Assembly: GCA_030613765.1 (NCBI GenBank)
Contig: JAUWLI010000015.1
Location: 1-20,896 of the forward strand
Length of the DNA stretch: 20,896 nt
Source of the DNA: Phycisphaerae bacterium
GTDB lineage: Bacteria; Planctomycetota; Phycisphaerae; Sedimentisphaerales; SG8-4
Direction: 5' to 3'
Shown here piece after piece: positions 1 to 8,995 of the stretch. Within the stretch, counting starts at the first letter, position 1, and every line of letters starts with the position of its first letter. The translations under genes were made by a program, and so were the position numbers. The notes beneath the pieces are model-generated. The model was not told the origin of the DNA and did not search any database. It saw only the letters and a program-made list of their open reading frames with translations.

Positions 1-2
1 AT

Positions 3-347
3 TCGGGACGTCAGATGCTAAATCCAGCAGTTGTTACTGTTAGTTTCAGCAGTCAATACTTGAAGCAACACATAGAGAACCAAGTCGAGCCCGAGATAAG
101 GAGAAAACTGTTTAGGGAACACCTTGTTACCGTCAGCGCTACATCCGGCAATAAAGGATATCCTCTATGCTGGAAACAATCTATCCAAGCGGAAGAATCC
201 TATACGAGAAAGTTATTTCCCGGAACCTACGATTTCGTAATCAGAATCTCCGCTTCACCCGAGAATATCAAGTGGATTAAGACAATTACGCTTTTGAAAG
301 ACGTCAAGTTAGACAAAGACGAAAAGAAGACCATCCGGTTCGAATAG
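3..347 (+). CDS. C-terminal part of an unrecognised protein, cut by the window edge
   Basis: The reading frame is open from base 3, before the first ATG at 15, so this is most likely the 3' end of a longer gene and not a complete 110-residue protein. I do not recognise the family. The last 45 residues (PGTYDFVIRIS, then alternating hydrophobic strands, then an IRFE end) look like the final strands of a beta-sandwich. PGTYD-type turns are common in carboxypeptidase-regulatory-like and other transthyretin-like domains of secreted proteins, so an extracytoplasmic protein is possible, but that is inference. A terminator follows 57 bases after the stop, so the transcription unit ends here. A short complete gene starting at ATG 15 cannot be excluded, but no SD sequence is visible in the 14 bases before it. 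Confidence 0.55.
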   Translation, partial: SGRQMLNPAVVTVSFSSQYLKQHIENQVEPEIRRKLFREHLVTVSATSGNKGYPLCWKQSIQAEESYTRKLFPGTYDFVIRISASPENIKWIKTITLLKDVKLDKDEKKTIRFE

Positions 348-403
348 ATGTCTAATCGCAGCATTAGAATGGCCGATTAGCAAACTGTTGGAAAACTAAA
401 CAG

Positions 404-430
404 GCCGGGCTTATTTGGCTCGGCTTTTTT
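404..430 (+). terminator. Rho-independent terminator
   Basis: GCCGGGC (404-410) pairs with GCTCGGC (418-424) as a 7-bp stem with one G-T wobble and a 7-base loop, followed directly by six T (425-430). It ends the gene at 3-347 and lies in the convergent gap before obg. Its minus-strand reading lacks a good T-tract, so it is mainly a plus-strand terminator. Confidence 0.85.
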
Positions 431-448
431 GTGTTCTTGAGAGGATGA

Positions 449-1522
<1,074 letters not shown>

Positions 1523-1532
1523 CTACTGTCAA

Positions 1533-1766
1533 TCAGTCAACGTGGATTTTCCGGCCCTGGAAACGAACGGTCCCCTCTGAGGTAGCGAATAACGTGTAGT
1601 CCCTGCCCATACCGACATTGTGCCCTGCGAAGAATTTCGTTCCGCACTGCCGGACGATAATGGAACCTGCCTTTACAGACTGGCCGCCGTACAGTTTCAC
1701 ACTTCTATATTGGGGATTGCTGTCCCGGCCGTTTCTTGAAGAGCCTTGTCCCTTTTTATGTGCCAT
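1533..1766 (-). CDS. rpmA: 50S ribosomal protein L27
   Basis: L27 sits in the large subunit near the peptidyl-transferase centre, where its N-terminal tail contacts tRNA. The 77-residue product opens with the family signature [20 protein letters not shown] and continues with [35 protein letters not shown] (given here as family-typical blocks [18 protein letters not shown] and [14 protein letters not shown]). It is slightly shorter than the usual 85 or so residues because the C-terminal basic tail stops early. The N-terminus starts directly with the mature form, without the cleavable extension seen in Firmicutes. AGGAAAGG lies 8-15 bases upstream of the ATG. A near-perfect promoter precedes it (1822-1850). 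The usual partner rplU (L21) is not next to it; a thiol-disulfide oxidoreductase gene is there instead. Confidence 0.97.
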   Translation of the reverse strand: MAHKKGQGSSRNGRDSNPQYRSVKLYGGQSVKAGSIIVRQCGTKFFAGHNVGMGRDYTLFATSEGTVRFQGRKIHVD

Positions 1767-1821
1767 AGCAAACTGCCTTTCCTGTTAATGCTATATCGAA
1801 GGTAAAAATCGACAATCCTGC

Positions 1822-1850
1822 ATTATAACTACTGCCAACGGCATTGTCCA
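1822..1850 (-). promoter_or_regulatory. Sigma-70-type promoter for rpmA
   Basis: On the minus strand TGGACA (-35, five of six consensus bases) is followed by 17 bases and a perfect TATAAT (-10). Transcription would start near 1815, about 50 bases before the rpmA ATG. This is the best promoter match in the window and suggests rpmA is not dependent on the upstream tlpA-like gene. Confidence 0.8.
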
Positions 1851-1895
1851 GAGTTTTTTTCAGTTCTATCGCTATAAAATCGAAGGATTTTACGG

Positions 1896-2558
1896 CTATT
1901 TGGCCTGCAATATGGCCTTGATTGCATCCAAATGCAGCACACCAACGGTAGCAAGCTTTATTTTGCCTTCAGTATCGATAAAAATGCTGCAGGGGATACC
2001 CCTGACCTGGTTGTAAGGTGCTGATACGCTGCTTACATCTACAGAAATAACCGTGTAGTTAAGTTTTCGCTGTTCCACCATGCTCTTGACCCTTTCGGTG
2101 GTATTGGGGGGCATTGTGGTTATATAAGATATAGCCAGCATGGCCAGTTTGTCTTCATCGGTGGTCTTTCGTAATTCGATCAGAGACGGCATCTCCATTA
2201 TGCAGGGTCCACACCAGGTCGCCCAGAAGACAAGCATGACGTCTTTGCCGCGATAATCGCTTAATTTGTGCTGTTTGCCGGTAATATCAGTCAAATTAAA
2301 GTCCGGCGCCATTCTGCCATACCAGGATTTGAAAGTGGTGTCCCATCCCCTTCTATACTTGATGACGTCGTTTAAACTCAGGCCCGTTGTTTGTTTTTGC
2401 GGTTGAGACTCCGTGTTGGCCTGATTGGTGTTCTGCTCTGTGTTCTGCTCAGCGGTCTGTTTTTTACATCCCGCCGAGATAACCATCGCAGCAAGTATGA
2501 CTGCGGCAAAGAGAGCCGCCGGCCAAAGGTACGTTCGTGTTCTATCTTTTCCGGACAC
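1896..2558 (-). CDS. TlpA-like thiol-disulfide oxidoreductase, probable lipoprotein
   Basis: This is a thioredoxin-fold protein exposed outside the cytoplasm, of the TlpA/ResA/AhpC-TSA type, which reduces or rearranges disulfides in exported proteins. The 220-residue product has a hydrophobic signal segment (11-29) ending in ISAGC31, a lipobox-like site although S at -3 is not ideal. A Gln/Asn/Thr linker (32-60) follows, then the redox domain (about 82-220) with APDFNL, active-site WCGPC (115-119) and the cis-proline segment RGIPCS (P189). The cysteine after the cis-Pro is unusual, since Thr is common there. The longest frame starts 26 codons upstream at 2636, but GTG 2558 has GGGAGG nine bases before it and gives a normal signal peptide, so I use it. 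No cytochrome-maturation genes are adjacent, so the substrate is unknown. Confidence 0.88.
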   Translation of the reverse strand: MSGKDRTRTYLWPAALFAAVILAAMVISAGCKKQTAEQNTEQNTNQANTESQPQKQTTGLSLNDVIKYRRGWDTTFKSWYGRMAPDFNLTDITGKQHKLSDYRGKDVMLVFWATWCGPCIMEMPSLIELRKTTDEDKLAMLAISYITTMPPNTTERVKSMVEQRKLNYTVISVDVSSVSAPYNQVRGIPCSIFIDTEGKIKLATVGVLHLDAIKAILQAK

Positions 2559-2567
2559 TTTATTTAT

Positions 2568-2573
2568 CCTCCC
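2568..2573 (-). promoter_or_regulatory. SD sequence fixing the GTG start of the TlpA-like gene
   Basis: GGGAGG on the minus strand lies nine bases before GTG 2558. The upstream ATG at 2636 has no comparable SD and would put about 35 residues before the hydrophobic segment. Confidence 0.8.
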
Positions 2574-2595
2574 GAAAACCTTATTTAACGAGAAT

Positions 2596-2624
2596 ACTAT
2601 ATCACAATTGTACTGATAGTTGAA
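2596..2624 (-). promoter_or_regulatory. Probable promoter for the TlpA-like gene
   Basis: On the minus strand TTCAAC, a 17-base spacer and TATAGT (five of six at -10). The start of transcription would fall near 2589, about 30 bases before the GTG start. The -35 match is only partial. Confidence 0.5.
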
Positions 2625-2982
2625 GCTAAAGTTCACATATTTTTCAGTCTTGTAGGCTAATACAAGGAATATCGGACACTTACCGGCTGAACTTATTCCG
2701 GTGACGTAATCTCCTACAGCTCAAAAAATCCGGCGATTCTACTTAATTGGCTGCTGCTTTTTATCGTGTCGGATTCCACAACCGGCCCGGATTTGTTGTG
2801 CAACCACTTTTCCCCTTTTGTCCAATTTATTGTTTACTAATTGCCTTTTGCTGTTTATCATATGTTTTGGACGTGCCGGATTAATGATACATTGATTCTG
2901 GAAGAAGAGAAAAACCTGGATGGACGGATCAGGAAAAGTCCCATTCATTGTCGTTCTATTTTGCATATTAAGGAGTTAAACA
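2625..2982 (+). other. Divergent intergenic region without a gene
   Basis: This separates the minus-strand TlpA-like gene from the plus-strand esterase. The only frames here are short minus-strand ones without an SD sequence or recognisable protein. A 5-bp inverted repeat, ACCGG then 10 bases then CCGGT, lies near 2680-2700. No convincing plus-strand promoter stands out; the best weak candidate is TGATACATT near 2884-2892. AAGGAG at 2970-2975 is the esterase SD sequence. Confidence 0.5.
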
Positions 2983-4554
2983 ATGAGTTGTAAGAAAATC
3001 AGTTTTAGTGAGCCGATAGTTTTGGTCGTTTGTTTTGCCCTGCTGCTGGTAAATGCAGGGGTAGTTTTCGCTGATGTTAAACTGCCCGCTGTAATAGGAG
3101 ATAATATGGTTCTGCAGCAGGGCAAGGCGGCACACATCTGGGGCTGGGCCGAGCCGGGCGAGCAGATTATGGTCGGTGCAAGCTGGCGGACTATGGCGTG
3201 GGGAGTTACCGCAAACAAGGATGGCAAATGGTCGTTTGAAATGAGTCCACCGAAGACAGCAGGGCCGCACGAAATGACTATCAGTAGTAAAAATACGATA
3301 ACAATTAAAAATATCCTGGTCGGCGAAGTCTGGGTATGCTCAGGCCAATCCAATATGCAGTGGCCGGTGAGGGCTTCAGCTAACGCTGAGCAGGAGATTG
3401 CCGGGGCCGATTATCCAAAGGTTCGGTTGTTTACGGTCAAGAGGAAGGTAGCGAATGAACCGCAGACCGACTGCGAAGGCAGCTGGACAATGTGCAGCCC
3501 GGAGACAGTTCCGGGATTTTCGGCGGTTGGATACTTTTTTGGCAGAGAGCTGCACAAAGAACTCAACGTGCCCATTGGCTTAATTCACACATCCTGGGGC
3601 GGGACTCCCGCTGAGTCCTGGACGCGGAGAGGTGCTCTCGAATCGGTGCCGGATTGTGCGCCGATCCTGGAGAGATTTGACAAAGCAATGGCCAAATATC
3701 CGGAGGCAAAAAAGAAATATGACGAGAGTATGATTGCATGGAAAGAGAACGTTAAGAAAGCCAAGGCCGAAGGAAAGAAACCTCCGAGGAGACCGGGTGC
3801 GCCTTTCGGGCCGGGAAATCCTCATTCGCCGGCGGGTTTGTATAACGCAATGATTGCCCCGCTGATCCCTTACAGTATTGGAGGGGCGATATGGTACCAG
3901 GGCGAATCGAATGCCGGCCGGGCGTATCAATATCGCAAGCTGTTCCCTGCGATGATTACAAATTGGCGCAAAGACTGGGGACAAGGCGATTTTCCCTTCC
4001 TTTTTGTGCAGCTGGCTAATTTCATGGCCGTCGATCCTGAACCAGTTGACAGCGCGTGGGCGGAGCTGCGAGAGGCACAGCTAATGACGTTGGCTTTGCC
4101 AAATGCGGGGATGGCGGTAATTATAGACATTGGTGAGGCCAAGGATATACATCCAAAAAACAAACAGGACGTAGGCAAGCGTTTGGCGTTATGGGCTTTG
4201 GGTACGAGCTATGGTAAAAAGCTGGTTTATTCCGGGCCCATTTATAAATCGAAGAGAACCGAAGGCAATAAGATTATACTGGCTTTTGAGCATGTTGGCG
4301 GTGGCCTTACTGGGAGTGGGGGCGAGCCGTTGAAAGGTTTCGCCGTCGCCGGCGCGGACCGCAAATTCGTCTGGGCCGATGCAACAATAGAAGGCGATAC
4401 TGTTGTGGTAAGCAGCGATGAAGTCTCCGAGCCTGCTGCTGTGCGGTACGGCTGGGCAAATAATCCGGTATGCAATCTCTACAACAAAGAAGGTCTTCCG
4501 GCTTCGCCGTTCCGCACAGACGACTGGCCGGGCGTCACAGTTGACAAAAAATAA
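2983..4554 (+). CDS. Secreted sialate O-acetylesterase (SGNH/SASA family)
   Basis: Family members remove O-acetyl groups from sialic acids or from other acetylated sugars such as xylan or pectin units, making glycans accessible to glycosidases. The 523-residue product has a signal peptide (about 1-30, cleavage after VFA), a small beta domain (32-112), then the SGNH hydrolase core: GQSN with nucleophile S123, WGGTP (205-209), WYQGESN (304-310) and DIH (388-390) for the Asp/His part of the catalytic set. A charged Lys-rich insert (about 238-272) interrupts the core. AAGGAG lies eight bases before the ATG. Length fits the family (about 500-650). It stands alone, without a sialidase or sugar transporter next to it, so the true substrate is open; two sulfatases elsewhere in the window fit general glycan degradation. 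Confidence 0.93.
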   Translation: MSCKKISFSEPIVLVVCFALLLVNAGVVFADVKLPAVIGDNMVLQQGKAAHIWGWAEPGEQIMVGASWRTMAWGVTANKDGKWSFEMSPPKTAGPHEMTISSKNTITIKNILVGEVWVCSGQSNMQWPVRASANAEQEIAGADYPKVRLFTVKRKVANEPQTDCEGSWTMCSPETVPGFSAVGYFFGRELHKELNVPIGLIHTSWGGTPAESWTRRGALESVPDCAPILERFDKAMAKYPEAKKKYDESMIAWKENVKKAKAEGKKPPRRPGAPFGPGNPHSPAGLYNAMIAPLIPYSIGGAIWYQGESNAGRAYQYRKLFPAMITNWRKDWGQGDFPFLFVQLANFMAVDPEPVDSAWAELREAQLMTLALPNAGMAVIIDIGEAKDIHPKNKQDVGKRLALWALGTSYGKKLVYSGPIYKSKRTEGNKIILAFEHVGGGLTGSGGEPLKGFAVAGADRKFVWADATIEGDTVVVSSDEVSEPAAVRYGWANNPVCNLYNKEGLPASPFRTDDWPGVTVDKK

Positions 4555-4654
4555 AAGCACTAAATCGGTTTTTCCCGATGATTTTTCTCCGGCTTTATAG
4601 CCTACGGGGAAGGTTTGGCTTCTTCCGGCCTCCTAAGAACAAGTAAAAAATGGT

Positions 4655-4685
4655 TTGACAAAGCAGATTTTAGTATTAGCATAAA
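4655..4685 (+). promoter_or_regulatory. Candidate promoter before the antiporter pair
   Basis: A perfect TTGACA (4655-4660) is followed after 19 bases by CATAAA (4680-4685). The spacing is long and the -10 is weak, so this is tentative. It is the only good -35 in the 214-base gap between the esterase and the first antiporter. Confidence 0.3.
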
Positions 4686-4768
4686 TTCCTTAAGTTAGGC
4701 AGCAGCACGCCTTCTGTTTAAGCAGTTTTTAAACTAAATAACAATTTTATGTTTTTACAGAGTACCAA

Positions 4769-6475
4769 GTGACGGTTTTGTTCGATAACATCCTGGCCCA
4801 GGGTATTGAGCACCTCAATCTGATTCTACTGATGGGTCTGGCCATATTTTTCGGAACAGCAGGCGCCGGTGTCTTTCAAAAACTTCGTATCCCGCAGGTA
4901 GTCGCATACGTGGTCATAGGCCTGATTGTCGGAGAGTCCGGCTTGAACCTTATCGGCCGTGATACCGTAGAGACTCTTTCGTCATTTAATATGTTCGCCC
5001 TCGGCATCATCGGCTTCATGATAGGCGGTGAGTTGACACGCAAGGTTTTCAAGAAGTACGGCAAGCAATTTTTGATTATCCTGTGCTCGGAAGGGATAGC
5101 TGCTTTTGTTATCGTTGCTTTCCTTTCTGGTTTTGTGTGCTGGTACTTCACTGGGGAAGTTCAAACTTCAGTCGCGATGGCTCTTGTTCTCGGTGCAATT
5201 GCCTCGGCGACGGCACCGGCAGCAACGGCAACCGTGCTGTGGGAATATAAGACCAGGGGGCCGCTGACATCGACAGTTCTGGCAATCGTGGCTCTCGACG
5301 ATGCACTGTCGCTATTACTCTTCGGCTTTGCATCGAGTATCGCCGCCGCTATTATTGGCCAAACTCACGGTTCACTGTGGATGGCAATCCTGACGGCAGT
5401 TGTCGAAATCGCCGGGTCGATAATTTTAGGTGTGCTTGCCGGGTTCCTGCTGAGCTTTATCCTCAAGTTGATCAAAGATCCAGACAAAGCCCTGACTTTT
5501 ACAGTTTCCTCGGTGTTACTCGTCATCGGGCTGTCAATAGCACTAAAAGTCGGCTCAATCCTTGCTGCGATGGCACTCGGAGTGACAATGACCAACCTTG
5601 CCTCACGGCGAAGACAAAACACGTTTGAGCTGATAGAAAAATTCGCCCCGCCCATTTACGTTTTGTTTTTTGTTTTAGCCGGTGCACACCTTGTGCTCAG
5701 TGAAATAACAGGCTGGATGGTCGTGATGGTCGTGGTCTATCTTGTTGGCAGAACAGGCGGCAAGTTATTGGGTTCCTGGTTCGGTGCTCGCGTATCGCGT
5801 GCATCGGATGTCGTTCGCCGATACCTCGGCCTTTGTTTGTTAAGCCAGGCAGGTGTGGCGATTGGACTTGCAATCATATCCGGCCAATTGTTCACGGGAC
5901 AGATTGCTCATGCAATTATCGTTATCGTGATGACAACGACCTTTGTTGTGGAAATATTTGGTCCTATGTTCGTTAAACTGGGTGTCAAAAAAGCCGGCGA
6001 GGTAGGGCTTAACATTACCGAAGAAGACCTTATCGAGACTCACAAGGTTGGCGATGTGATGGACACAAAAGTACCGGTCATTTCTGCAGGTATGTCTCTG
6101 AGTGAGGTTATTCAAATAGTAAGCAATACCGAAAGTTTTTACTATCCCGTTGTCGACAATAATAATCAGCTTGCAGGTGCCATTACGCTTGGTAATATCA
6201 GAAATACTTTTGCAACACAGGAGTTGAACGACTGGCTGGTGGCCCTTGATATTATGGAGCCGATTATTGCCAGGGTGACAAAAGATATAGCGCTTTCAGA
6301 GGCATTAGAGAAAACCAAGCGCCTTGATATAGAGCACCTTCCGGTCGTGGCTTCTGCAGAAGATAACAAATTCGTCGGTGTCCTGAACTGTCGCGCAGTT
6401 CGCAGGTCACTGAGTGCAGAGGTGTTGTCGCGTCAGCAAAAAGCCGATAGTATACACAGGGTCTCGGTTTCATAG
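4769..6475 (+). CDS. Cation/proton antiporter (CPA2-like) with C-terminal CBS pair, copy 1
   Basis: This inner-membrane exchanger swaps Na+ or K+ for protons. The 568-residue product has a membrane domain of roughly twelve hydrophobic segments (about 14-405), with the discontinuous-helix region ASATAPAAT (145-153) and the ion-binding pair DD at 177-178 (VALDDAL), the arrangement seen in electrogenic CPA2 exchangers such as NapA. After a conserved linker (TEEDLI) come two CBS motifs, about 428-480 and 495-552, which in other transporters bind adenine nucleotides or cyclic di-AMP and gate activity; the ligand here is unknown. The start is GTG 4769, with only a weak SD sequence (ACAGAG). No TrkA-N domain is present, unlike KefB/KefC. 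A second, closely similar gene follows 73 bases later. Confidence 0.88.
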   Translation: MTVLFDNILAQGIEHLNLILLMGLAIFFGTAGAGVFQKLRIPQVVAYVVIGLIVGESGLNLIGRDTVETLSSFNMFALGIIGFMIGGELTRKVFKKYGKQFLIILCSEGIAAFVIVAFLSGFVCWYFTGEVQTSVAMALVLGAIASATAPAATATVLWEYKTRGPLTSTVLAIVALDDALSLLLFGFASSIAAAIIGQTHGSLWMAILTAVVEIAGSIILGVLAGFLLSFILKLIKDPDKALTFTVSSVLLVIGLSIALKVGSILAAMALGVTMTNLASRRRQNTFELIEKFAPPIYVLFFVLAGAHLVLSEITGWMVVMVVVYLVGRTGGKLLGSWFGARVSRASDVVRRYLGLCLLSQAGVAIGLAIISGQLFTGQIAHAIIVIVMTTTFVVEIFGPMFVKLGVKKAGEVGLNITEEDLIETHKVGDVMDTKVPVISAGMSLSEVIQIVSNTESFYYPVVDNNNQLAGAITLGNIRNTFATQELNDWLVALDIMEPIIARVTKDIALSEALEKTKRLDIEHLPVVASAEDNKFVGVLNCRAVRRSLSAEVLSRQQKADSIHRVSVS

Positions 6476-6548
6476 AAATACAGGAAAGTCGGGGCAATTA
6501 TAGCGTTCTATACGCACAATTTGGACATAATTTTGAAACTGGATTACC

Positions 6549-8288
6549 ATGGTTTATTCATCAGTTAGTGCGAGCGCTGATATATTCGGCCATTTGAATT
6601 TGGCCCTGTTATTCGGGATTATTATTTTGGGCGGTACGTTTGGAGCACGCCTTTTTCAAAAATTTCATATCCCCCAGGTTGTCGGCTGCATTGTGGTTGG
6701 CATACTACTGGGTGACGTCCTTAATCTCATAACTCCAAAAACCATTGAGGCACTCGAGCCTTTTACGATGTTTGCACTGGGTCTCATAGGCTTTATGATT
6801 GGTGCGGAGCTTCGGGCCGAGGTATTTAAGAAATACGGCAAGCAATTTTTCATCATACTTTTTTCTCAGGGGATAGGGGCTTTTGTGCTGGTCATGATTG
6901 CCGGGTCAGCCATTGTATGGCTTGCGCTGCCCTCCATTATCGGTAACATCGGCGCAACCCAGAGAGTGCAGACTTCGCTCGCAATGGGACTTTTGCTTGG
7001 TGCTATCGCCTCGGCCACCGCTCCGGCAGCAACGGCAAATGTGTTATGGGAATATAAAACAAGAGGACCGTTGACAGCGGCGGTCCTGGCTATCGTGGCA
7101 CTGGATGATGCACTGGCGCTGCTGCTTTACCGCGGCGCGGCAACAGGAGCCAAGGCACTTATGGGTACCGGTCAAGGCTCCGTTTTAATCACAACGCTCA
7201 TACTGCTGGCTGAAATTCTCGGAGCCATCCTGCTGGGATTCCTGGCAGGTGTGCTGCTTTATTATCTTTTAAAGTTTGTAAGGGCCGAAGATAAAATCCT
7301 GGAATTTGCGATAAGCTGTCTCCTTCTCGTCGTCGGTATTTCAATGATACCTAAAATCGACCCGATTCTGCCTGCCATGGCGCTTGGTATAACGATTGCC
7401 AACTTAATGCCCCGCCAGAGTAAAGGTACTTTTCAGCTTGTCAAAAAATTCTCGCCCCCTGTTTATACCGCATTTTTTGTGCTCGCAGGCGCCCACATGC
7501 AATTCGGCAAATTGGGCTTCTGGATGCTTATAATGATAGGCGTATACACACTTTTCCGGGCAGCGGGTAAAATTTTCGGTTCGTGGCTCGGTGCCAGGTA
7601 TTCAGGATCGGCAGTCGCTGTTCGTAAGTACTTAGGGATTTGTCTTCTTCCCCAGGCCGGTGTGGCTATTGGTCTGGCTATTTTGGCCAGCCAGCAGTTT
7701 AACACAGCTCTCGGGCATACTATTATTATGGTCATAATGACAGCAACGTTTGTGATGGAAATACTTGGACCGATGTTGGTTAAAGTGGGCGTACAAAAGG
7801 CAGGCGAAGTAGGTCTGAATATTACTGAAGAGGACCTGATAAAGACTTATAAAGTTTCCGATATAATGGATACCAAACCGACAAGTATTTCACAAGAGCT
7901 GCTGTTGCAAGAGATTCTCGAGGTATTCAGCACCTCTGAAAGTGTGTACTATCCAGTCATTGACGGTCAATCCCGGATAATTGGGGTAATCACTATCCCG
8001 GATATTAAGGAGATGTTTGCGAACAGGGAATTTGCCGGCTGGCTGCTGGCCTGTGATGTTGCCGAGCCGGTACGGGATAAAACATATCCGAACAAACAGC
8101 TTGAGGAAGCGATGGAGTGGATGAAACGATATAACCTGGAAAATATGCCGGTAGTAGCCAGTGACGAGAGCGATGAGCTTGTTGGTGTTCTGGATTATAA
8201 CAAAGCACTGCGTAAAATAAGTGCCGAAGTCCTGCACAGACGCCGGACGGCAGACGAGATGGCTATAACAACAGGTAAGGTTAATTAA
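6549..8288 (+). CDS. Cation/proton antiporter (CPA2-like) with C-terminal CBS pair, copy 2
   Basis: This is a paralogue of the preceding gene with the same architecture: membrane domain (about 15-420) with ASATAPAAT (155-163) and the DD pair at 186-187 (VALDDAL), linker with TEEDLI, then two CBS motifs ending near residue 565. The blocks HLNL, FQK, IPQVV, MFALG, FMIG, EVFKKYGKQF and LNITEEDLI align with copy 1 without gaps of note; by eye over half the residues match. It has an insertion of about ten residues near 128-138 compared with copy 1. The ATG at 6549 has no clear SD sequence; translation may rely on coupling to copy 1. The two probably form one operon and may assemble together, since these exchangers are dimers; that is inference. 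Ion specificity cannot be read from the sequence. Confidence 0.88.
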   Translation: MVYSSVSASADIFGHLNLALLFGIIILGGTFGARLFQKFHIPQVVGCIVVGILLGDVLNLITPKTIEALEPFTMFALGLIGFMIGAELRAEVFKKYGKQFFIILFSQGIGAFVLVMIAGSAIVWLALPSIIGNIGATQRVQTSLAMGLLLGAIASATAPAATANVLWEYKTRGPLTAAVLAIVALDDALALLLYRGAATGAKALMGTGQGSVLITTLILLAEILGAILLGFLAGVLLYYLLKFVRAEDKILEFAISCLLLVVGISMIPKIDPILPAMALGITIANLMPRQSKGTFQLVKKFSPPVYTAFFVLAGAHMQFGKLGFWMLIMIGVYTLFRAAGKIFGSWLGARYSGSAVAVRKYLGICLLPQAGVAIGLAILASQQFNTALGHTIIMVIMTATFVMEILGPMLVKVGVQKAGEVGLNITEEDLIKTYKVSDIMDTKPTSISQELLLQEILEVFSTSESVYYPVIDGQSRIIGVITIPDIKEMFANREFAGWLLACDVAEPVRDKTYPNKQLEEAMEWMKRYNLENMPVVASDESDELVGVLDYNKALRKISAEVLHRRRTADEMAITTGKVN

Positions 8289-8289
8289 C

Positions 8290-8301
8290 AGTCTATAGAC
8301 T
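8290..8301. promoter_or_regulatory. 12-bp perfect palindrome before rnpA
   Basis: AGTCTATAGACT is a perfect, spacer-free palindrome beginning one base after the antiporter stop and 36 bases before the rnpA start. It contains TATAGA, which could serve as a -10, but no -35 is found at the right distance. An operator for the MerR-like protein encoded downstream is possible but unproven. Confidence 0.3.
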
Positions 8302-8336
8302 AAGAAACAGGAACTGAAAATTAAAACGGTGGGATT

Positions 8337-8741
8337 TTGAAGTGTTTTTCTTTTCCGAAAAGTAAGAGACTCGTTCTCAGTCGTCAGTTCAAAGACGTTT
8401 TGGATCGTGGTCTGCGCATCAGTGATAGAGTGCTTACGCTGTACATGGCCCAAAATGATTGCGGCCACCCGCGGTTGGGTGTCTCAGTCGGCAAATTCTG
8501 GGGCAATGCAGTTATGCGTAATCGGTTAAAACGGCTGCTGAGGGAAGCCTTTCGGCAAAGCCAGGACCAGATTCCGGCGGGCTTCGATTATGTGCTCATG
8601 ATTTCTCGGAGCTGGGGAAAATCAGATAAATCAGGCCCTAAAGAGGCAGCAAAGCAGTTGACATTTGAGCAGGTAAGGGCTTCGCTGCTGGCCCTGGTAA
8701 ACAAAGCCGGAAAGTCGGATAGTGGAACGGTGAAACAGTGA
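8337..8741 (+). CDS. rnpA: Ribonuclease P protein component
   Basis: RnpA is the protein cofactor of RNase P, which trims the 5' leader from precursor tRNAs. The 134-residue product has the usual N-terminus (KCFSFPKSKRL), the central block HPRLGVSVGK (44-53) and the signature RNRLKRLLREAFR (61-73), followed by FDYVLMISR. It is a little longer than average because of a C-terminal tail (about 95-134). The start is TTG 8337, chosen because it gives the family N-terminus and has GGTGGG a few bases upstream. The usual neighbours rpmH, yidD and yidC are absent. The stop TGA (8739-8741) overlaps the GTG start of the next gene, so the two are translationally coupled. Confidence 0.94.
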   Translation: MKCFSFPKSKRLVLSRQFKDVLDRGLRISDRVLTLYMAQNDCGHPRLGVSVGKFWGNAVMRNRLKRLLREAFRQSQDQIPAGFDYVLMISRSWGKSDKSGPKEAAKQLTFEQVRASLLALVNKAGKSDSGTVKQ

Positions 8742-8995
8742 GTCAGAAAAAATTGATACCAATAGGTACCGCCGCAAAAAAAGCTGGCATTTCCCGGCAG
8801 TCTTTGCAATACTACCTCATGGTCGGTCTGCTTGAGCCGACGGAAGTTACGCCGACCGGCAGACGGATGTTTGATGAGAAAATTATTGAGCGAATTAAGC
8901 TGATAAGGAAACTCAACAAAAGCGGCTATCCTTTGCGTGCCATAAGGGAGTTGTTTCTGGAAGGCCGGACTAATTTGAAAGGAAGCAAAAAGTGA
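8738..8995 (+). CDS. Short MerR-type DNA-binding protein
   Basis: The 85-residue product is essentially a MerR helix-turn-helix and wing: IGTAAKKAGISRQSLQYY (about 9-26), then VGLLEPTEVTPTGRRMFDE and a helix with IERIKLIRKLNKSGYPLRAIREL. MerR regulators bind promoter spacers and usually carry a long dimerisation helix and effector domain; both are missing here, since the protein ends about 10 residues after the DNA-binding region. It may act as a small repressor, or in another DNA-binding role. The start GTG 8738 overlaps the rnpA stop by four bases, and its own stop overlaps the mlaD-like start by four bases (GTGA in both cases). The target is unknown; the palindrome at 8290-8301 is one candidate. 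Confidence 0.87.
   Translation: MSQKKLIPIGTAAKKAGISRQSLQYYLMVGLLEPTEVTPTGRRMFDEKIIERIKLIRKLNKSGYPLRAIRELFLEGRTNLKGSKK

Noticed and set aside
2739..3353. Minus-strand frames of 75-125 codons around the esterase start
   Set aside because: They are antisense shadows of the esterase gene or unsupported frames in the intergenic region, with no SD sequence or recognisable motifs.
4600..4650. Possible terminator after the esterase (GGAAG...CTTCC)
   Set aside because: The stem is only five pairs and no T-tract follows.
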